From positions 4,712,001 through 4,776,000 of the forward strand of contig OU342635.1 in NCBI GenBank assembly GCA_910589415.1: a DNA stretch of 64,000 nucleotides, given 5' to 3'. This DNA comes from Malachius bipustulatus (lineage: Eukaryota; Arthropoda; Insecta; Coleoptera; Melyridae). The position numbers and the translations under genes were made by a program. The notes below the pieces were generated by a model, which saw only the letters and a list, made by a program, of their open reading frames with translations, made no database searches and had not been told where the DNA came from. Below are positions 57,925 through 64,000 of the stretch, piece after piece; within the stretch, counting starts at the first letter, position 1, and each line of letters starts with the position of its first letter.

Positions 57925-58675
57925 AAAAAAGTTTAACGAAATTTTAATGGTAGGTAGGGGGCGCCACTAAAACACTCCAGCCAAGTTTCTTTACAGCTTG
58001 CATGTTTAAAAAAAATATTTGGCATGCTTGGTACCAATACTGAGGGCGCCAAAAGTTTACCGGCGCTAATATTTTTGAATATTTTCGAATTTTACACAAC
58101 TAATTAATTCAAGTCATACCGTTTTCACCAAATACACGATTTTATGGTTTTCGTGGTCGCTGATTAAGAAGAATCAGAACGATGATTTTGGTGAAAGTGC
58201 CATGAATTTATGAAAGACGTCCGCCATAACGTCATTTGGTTTTTTGAAAATCGTATATCAGATTCTTAATCAGCGTCAGCGACCCCGAAAACTCCAAAAT
58301 CATGCATTTAGTGAAAACCCTACGACTTTGGACGAGTTTTTGCGCCCTCTATGTCCTTACCAAGCATGCAAAAAAATTGAATTTTATTGTAGGAAAAGCT
58401 ATAATTGTTGTCATAACTTGCTTTCACCTTCCTATTGAGCTTTTGTTGTAAAATCTAAACGTTTCCACCCCCAAAAGTGCCATTTTAGAAAATTTTTAAC
58501 TTTTGAACAATTTTTGAACACTCCTTATCAATTTTTGTAACGGTACTTTTTACGTACAACCGTTTTTTTTACCGAGGTAGATACATGATTTCACCCCAAA
58601 TCTCACGGAATCCGCGGGGGGGAAACTTGACTGGGAGTGTTCTAGTGGCGCCCCCTATCATTAAAATCAACGAAC
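57925..58675. mobile_element. Foldback element, ~0.75 kb
   Basis: Outer arms share GGGGGCGCCACTA-AACACTCC and its complement GGAGTGTTCTAGTGGCGCCCCC. Inner arms share GCATGCTTGGTA / ACCAAGCATGC and TCGCTGATTAAGAA / TTCTTAATCAGCG. Non-coding. Confidence 0.85.
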
Positions 58676-58880
58676 GTGTGGTCGCGGAATATGGCCCGCT
58701 AACGCGGCGAACATGGGAGCGACTGAAAAAAAAAAAGTGAGAAAACGTGGGGTATGGGAGCCTCGGCCGCTAACGCGACGGGGGGGGGGGGAAGGGCGAC
58801 TAAAATAGAGTCAACAAACGTGGGGTTGTGGAGCCTGACAGCCCGAGCCGCTAACGCGGCGGGGGGAGGGGGGATTTCAT
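58676..58880 (+). repeat. Three imperfect ~70-bp tandem units, G-rich
   Basis: AACGTG-GG, then GGAGC and CCGCTAACGCG-CG, recur three times. Units two and three carry long G runs (11 or more). Confidence 0.75.
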
Positions 58881-59997
58881 CGAACCTAAATCAGTTTGTG
58901 ATTCTCGCTTGTAGTTTCGGAGAAAATGGCGTCCAAATATCAGATTAGACGCAAATACAGGGGAAATTGGTGTTTTTAAAAAATGAATTTTGTAATTTTG
59001 ACGTAACAAAGAAACTTCAAATTACGTACATTTTGTGAGAAAAATGCGAAATTAAAATTTGAACTGTCATTTCTTAAACGTCAAAATCGAAAGTATTGAA
59101 AAACGTCATTTTACTCTTTAACAAAAGTCATTATTGTTACGTTGGAAACTTCATTTGAAATATTTTTGACGTGGTCAAATTGAAGAGACTACCCGCGATT
59201 TTAACCTAGCCGTGAAGAAAAAATTACAGAAAAATCGAAAGTGTCGATTAAAAAATATCAAATTCTAAAAATATTGAAAAAACTCGATCGGGGTGACTTT
59301 AAAAGTCGCGATAATTTTTTTTTTGAAATGTCAAAATGAAGGCACTACCCTTAACTCGAACGTGGTCATGAAAAAAACGCGAAGAACCATTCCAAACTGT
59401 GATTTTTTAAACGTCAAAATCAAAAAATCGCGAGCAAATATCGGCCATTTTGGAAGAGTCGTAGCGCCGCCATTTTTGAAATTTAAGCGACAAAAATTGA
59501 ATATTCCTACAGAGCAATTCTTCTACAACCTCGCGAAAATAATCCCCGATTCCGGGTTCCCTAAAATCACGAAGAAAAAAAAATTCCAAATTTTAGCTGA
59601 TTTTCATTGCTTTTGCTCGGAAATCGTCAAGATTTTGAATGGGAAAATGTACCGCTCGGACATTTTTTATCGTAACTGTGGCCACGTCGGTCGGGGGATG
59701 ATCGAAAAGGCACCGGCGTGTAGCTGAGAAATGGTTCTTAAAGACTGCAAAGTTTCGTCGCAATGGCAATCATCTGACACCTACCTATAAGCTGTCAAAA
59801 TCGATTAAATTTTTTTTTTTGCAAAATTTCAAAAGCGTCTGTAGCGGCCATTTTTGAAAATTTCGCGATCGCAATTTGACGTCGCGCTTTTCGTTCAACT
59901 ACTAATTAACGCAATTTAAAAGTAGATAGCTAAGCTACTATATTTGACTGGATTAATATCTACAGCATTCATAAAATTGAAATTGATAAATATCTAA
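58881..59997. other. Repetitive non-coding DNA; 144-codon frame judged chance
   Basis: Blocks such as TTAAACGTCAAAATC-AAA recur (about 59075, 59407), and GCGCCATTTTTGAAA-type blocks also recur, so this is degenerate repeat DNA. The plus frame 59293-59727 has a Lys/Phe-rich composition typical of AT-rich non-coding sequence and shows no domain. Confidence 0.5.
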
Positions 59998-60844
59998 ATA
60001 CAGTGTGTGTCTCAGGCATGGTACACCCCCTTTTTTTCTTTATTTTTTGAGATAATTTTTTGAAATTTTGTACGTCGCATATTCTCGATAGAGCGCACTT
60101 TTTAGCAGAAAATTGAATTTTCTCCCACATCCGGTTTTTCCGGAAATGTGACCAACTTTTTATTTTTAAATGGGACACCCTATATATTATTATATTTTTG
60201 GATTCTATACATTTGTACGAATCCCAACAATACCACATAAGTACCATTTTAAATTTCAAATTTGTTTTTATTCAATTTTTTATTTCTGAATTATAGTGTG
60301 CCATGACTATTTCTTTTTACTCCAATTGGATCATCTAATGCTAGAAAAATCGAATTTTTGTTCAAAGTACTAAATCAGGTGATTTATGGATAAATTATGC
60401 GCACCGGAATGATTTTTTGAGCTGGAATCATTTTTTTCAAATGGTACCATATTGGTACCGATGTACCATCTACTAGTACTCCTAATAAGGGACATTTTGG
60501 TGTACCCATTTTGCATCTGTGACGAACACAACTGAAGTCATGGCACACTATAATTGAGAAATAAAAAATTAAATAAAAACAAATTTGACATTTAAAATGA
60601 TACTTATGTGGTATTGTTGGATTCGTACAAATGTATAGAATCCAAAAATATAATAATATATAGGGTGTCCCATTTAAAAATAAAAAGTTGGTAACATTTC
60701 CGGAAAAACCGGAGGTGGGAAAAAATTTAATTTTCTGCTAAAAAGTGCGCTCTATCGAGAATATGCGACGTACCAAATTTCAAAAATTATCTAAAAAAAA
60801 AAGAAAAAAAGGGGGTGTACCATGCTTGTGGCACACACTGTATA
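59998..60844. mobile_element. Foldback element, 847 bp, ~300-bp arms
   Basis: Left end ATACAGTGTGTGTCTCAGGCATGGTACACCCCC; the right arm is its complement ending GCACACACTGTAT. Arms also share the CTCGATAGAGCGCACTTTTTAGC block, a GGGACACCCTATATATTA block and a GATTCTATACATTTGTACGAATCC block, all inverted. The centre (about 60310-60530) is unique. Confidence 0.92.
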
Positions 60845-61249
60845 TAAAGAAAATTAGTTTTTTAAATTATTTTAATGGAGACTTGGATGAGACTAGGATT
60901 TATATTATAAATCATTATTTGATAAATTTTTACTAATAATTAATAGATAAAAGTATCGTCTTCTACTCGCGAATTAAAACGCTCGCTTTACCTTGTAATT
61001 ATTATTCTTCCTCCTGATTAATTCCGCTATTATTCTCGGTTCGTTGAAGAATCAATTAAACGTGTGCTCGGTCCAAGCATCGCGTTATGCAGGTATAAAT
61101 TAAAAAAAAAAGAATCATAAATATCCCCAGGTTTAAATTCAAATTCCAATAATTGATCCTTGATAGAAATAAAAAATCCTTAAGTTGGCATCAATGGTTA
61201 CATTAGGAATAGTAGAAAAGAAAAAGATCTATGAGTAGAATCGAAACGT
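60845..61249. other. No gene seen
   Basis: AT-rich. Confidence 0.5.
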
Positions 61250-61720
61250 CTAGCCAAGCCTGGCCTGGCCACCGACACGCCGACACCAAAGCATGCGCCC
61301 GCGCCGAAAACGAGACGTTGCCAAGGCCCGCCCGGTTTGCATTGCACGCACAGTTGCCAATTTAATTATTTCGGGATGGCACAGGTAATAATCGCAAATC
61401 ACCGTTGAATTTTAATTGATGTAATAATTATTGTTTTGTAGCCCCAGCCCCACCAGATTGTTCGGAATTAATAAAATTAATTAATTTAGACATAATAATT
61501 AATAATACTAATGTTGCATTTTGCATTGCACATTTCAAACGGCAAGGTCTGCGCTGCAGGCTGCAGCAGTCTTTGCAGCCGGCGCCGGCGACACCGACAA
61601 GGCGACAACGTTGCCCTGTTGCTTAGTTCTAGTTCTGGTTCTGCTTCTGCACCGGCTTCTCAGCGGTTTCGGTTTTGACGTTCTTCTCTGTTGTGAATTT
61701 ATTATTGTGAAGTGCCTAGA
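61250..61720 (+). promoter_or_regulatory. GC/CpG-richer patch, possible promoter or untranslated exon
   Basis: Stands out from the AT-rich surroundings with CGCCCGCGCCGAAAACGAG, GCCGGCGCCGGCGAC and repeated CTTCTG motifs. The 98-codon frame across it is not convincing. No TATA box or splice site identifies a gene. Confidence 0.25.
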
Positions 61721-63295
61721 TTTTTATAATTTTAGTATCGAGTTTAACAATTCTGTGATATTTTATCGTGCATGCACCAACTACACAGGTACGTCTATTT
61801 ATCGTGTGGAAAAATAAGTAGCTACGTAACTGGAACTGCATCGGTGGAGCTCTTTTCACAAGTAAGAGGGTCCCCTCCCCGCCTTGAGGAATTCGGCATT
61901 CGGTCCGTTTTTAACACTAACTTGGTGTTGGTGAATGTGATTAATTCCAGATCAAATAACGAAAGTCCTCTTATTAATCGGGAATTACTGGAAATTTAGC
62001 TCTTCGCTATTTTTTTTTAAATATATTTAGAATCTATTTTTAAATCTAATTTGGCAGTAGGTAGGTACGACGGTGCTGGTGGCTGGTGCATCCTAATTCT
62101 CGAAACGTGGTAGGTAAGCAAGTCACTAGTCACTAATACCAGCACCAGCACACTAGATTACTGATCCTGATCTACAAAATGTACTTTCTCTGTTTTCCTT
62201 TATTTCTTTTTTTTGCGAATTATAAATTATGTCTACGCAGGTAGGTAGGTATCATGTGAATTGCATTATTACGTTTTGTTTAACGTTTATATTGCCCTTG
62301 CTAATAGTAACAGCTAAAAATAATCGTTACCTCAGCGTCGTAAAGGTGCAAAAATTTAAATAGCGATAGTGATAGTGAAAACAACCAACCTATTTTTCTA
62401 TTCTGGTAATAATAAATGTCGGCTGTATTGATTATTTTCAAAGGGCACCCCAGGTCATGGAATTCTCAAATAAAGGAGTGCTTCTACTCCCGTTTTATAA
62501 ACGGTTGATAATTTTAATTGTGTCTTGGAATCGGCTCAGGGTATAAAGAGTTTATAAATAATGACCAAGTACTTATAATTAACTCACGATGAGCATGGCA
62601 TAAAGAAACCAGAGTCATTGCACTTCATAAAATATAACAAGATAAATAGTTATCTGAATGTAATTTCTCCCATCAGAGAAATGGTTTTAATTTTTAATTA
62701 TTATTATTTTATTAGTGCCAATGCCATTCAGTGATAAATAAATAATAATAATCATCAATAGTTTTATTTTTTTACCATAAAACTATGCCAAAATATGCTA
62801 CCGATATAGTACAGGAGGTATTTAAATGTATATTATAATGTACAAAGTGTCATTTATGATCATGTGCCTGCCTGTGTATAAGTTAATCTACATAGCAATC
62901 AGGATTTCCATATTTGGAGTGACACACACACACAGGCTTTCACTCGAAAAATCTGCACAGCTTTTATTAATAACGCAGTGGGCTGAAAATTTGCATTTTG
63001 TTCTTATTCTGCCTACCTACCATTTCATCAGCCACTACCCAAACTTGCTGCCATATTCTGACCTGGCTTTTCGCACGTTTAATTTGTTGACATGATATTA
63101 CAACGAGCCGTTAATCTTTTATTAATCTCTTGATTGCACGTTTAATCTCTTGATTGCTAGTATCACCTGTTTTAGATTCAGACTATTTAAACGAGTCCTA
63201 TGTCAAGGTTGCGGAGGAAATGGAACAAATTGAAATGTGTGATTGTGGGAAGAAGAAAAATAATTTGTGCTTACATCTTTTATTAGGGCTGTGCT
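61721..63295. other. No gene seen
   Basis: AT-rich with TAGGTAGGTA motifs. Frames up to 89 codons have no recognisable features. Confidence 0.5.
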
Positions 63296-63810
63296 TTTTA
63301 AGAAATTTTTCTAACCGGTTAATAGATGCTGTTAACCGATAATTAACCGGTTAACCTTTCCAGTTTTTAGCTTATCCGTCATTTCTAAAATGCCGTTGCT
63401 ATATTCATGTCTACCATGGAGTTAATTCACCCTTTAAATCCAGGGCCTTTTAATTTTCTTGCAATTTCAGTGGAGAGAGAACCTAACAATGACTTGACTT
63501 TTTTCAGGTTTTTCCGAGGGACTTTCTCAAAAAATTCTCACTCAGGCTTTTTTTATTATTAAGGCCATTTCCACTTGAGGTTACCATAAAATTTCACATT
63601 TTCCTGCCATAGCTACTAGGAAAGAAGGAGGGAATTTGTCAAATTGAATTCCTTCTCACAGGTAACCTATTTAGTATTTCTCTTAATTCTCGTTGAGACA
63701 AACTATTCCAGTTTGTTCCTTTGTAAAAAAAAAATCGGCAAATAGATTTAGGGGACTTATTTATATAAAACGGTTAACCGATCCAAACCGGTTATAGTGA
63801 CTAATGTAAC
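63296..63810. repeat. Probable inverted-repeat element with AACCGGTTAA ends
   Basis: CTAACCGGTTAAT and GTTAACCGATAATTAACCGGTTAACC at about 63311-63357 are matched by AACGGTTAACCGATCCAAACCGGTTAT near 63769-63795. Boundaries are uncertain. Confidence 0.45.
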
Positions 63811-64000
63811 GTTTACCCCCCGGGCCTCTTTGTCTGTCGCCAAAAGCAACTGTGGATGTGGAGAATTTTACAGAACACCTGGATTGATTGCACAGAGCAT
63901 TTTTGTCTCCGTTCTTTCTTTCGAAATCTTGTCGTTTTGAATGTGATTATTAGCTGACCACACTACAGACCACTGCTCTTGAACCATTAATCGAGTTAAT
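63811..64000. other. No gene seen to window end
   Basis: Short stretch without recognisable features. Confidence 0.5.

Noticed and set aside
59293..59727. 144-codon plus-strand open frame
   Set aside because: It lies in repetitive AT-rich DNA with recurring TTAAACGTCAAAATC blocks. Lys/Phe-rich composition, no domain and no splice context.
61521..61817. 98-codon frame with hydrophobic leader-like segment
   Set aside because: The Leu/Val run comes from a CTTCTG/TTCTGG repeat in a GC-rich patch. No start context or homologue recognised.

Overview
The window looks like transposon-rich, AT-rich intergenic and intronic DNA from an arthropod nuclear genome, most likely an insect. The reasons are spliceosomal introns, BEL/Pao and arthropod-type non-LTR retrotransposon remains, many foldback (MITE-like) elements and frequent short TACCTACC / GTAGGTAG motifs. 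I cannot name the species. No bacterial or phage-like gene organisation is present. Almost all open frames of 60-100 codons are chance frames inside repeats.

The only well-supported host gene is a piece of a plus-strand PP2C protein phosphatase (PPM1E/PPM1F type) at 33172-33811. Two exons are separated by a 61-bp phase-1 intron. They encode the end of the catalytic domain, two closely spaced Asn-Pro-Phe motifs and an acidic tail. Its other exons are not recognisable and probably lie outside the window or behind long introns.

Layout: 1-4.6 kb, a minus-strand BEL/Pao retrotransposon whose polyprotein frame has an internal deletion from just after the YVDD box to the end of RNase H, plus a frameshift near the integrase. 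4.7-8.8 kb, gene-poor DNA with two copies of a small MITE. 8.8-10.7 kb, a minus-strand non-LTR retrotransposon fragment with a foldback insertion beside it. 12.1-17 kb, a cluster of foldback elements. 19.1-20.7 kb, a 1.6-kb inverted-repeat element holding a decayed transposon ORF with a GCDTT motif and a Cys-rich tail. 21.8-22.4 and 31.7-32.9 kb, copies of a ~476-bp repeat. 23.67 kb, a tRNA-like (SINE-like) sequence. 25.0-28.2 kb, a satellite-like array of ~250-380-bp units interrupted by a 919-bp solo LTR with a 4-bp target duplication. 28.95-29.13 kb, a perfect 81-bp-arm hairpin. 35.5-38.7 kb, several non-LTR fragments, with one element inserted in another and a 12-bp target duplication. 39.8-45.1 kb, foldback elements, another non-LTR fragment, and a foldback carrying a transposase-like N-terminus in its arms. 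48.87-53.81 kb, a complete and apparently very young 4.9-kb LTR element with no coding capacity. It has two identical 256-bp LTRs, a GTAC target duplication, a Leu-tRNA-like primer site and two adjacent minisatellites. 55.9-60.8 kb, more hairpins and foldbacks. 61.2-61.7 kb, a GC/CpG-richer patch. 61.7-64 kb, no recognisable gene.

The dominant process is repeated insertion and decay of mobile elements next to, or in the introns of, a phosphatase gene. Several foldback families share an ACAGGGTG-like terminal motif. The strongest candidates for something undescribed are the minisatellite-bearing non-autonomous LTR element, the perfect hairpin and the transposase-capturing foldback.
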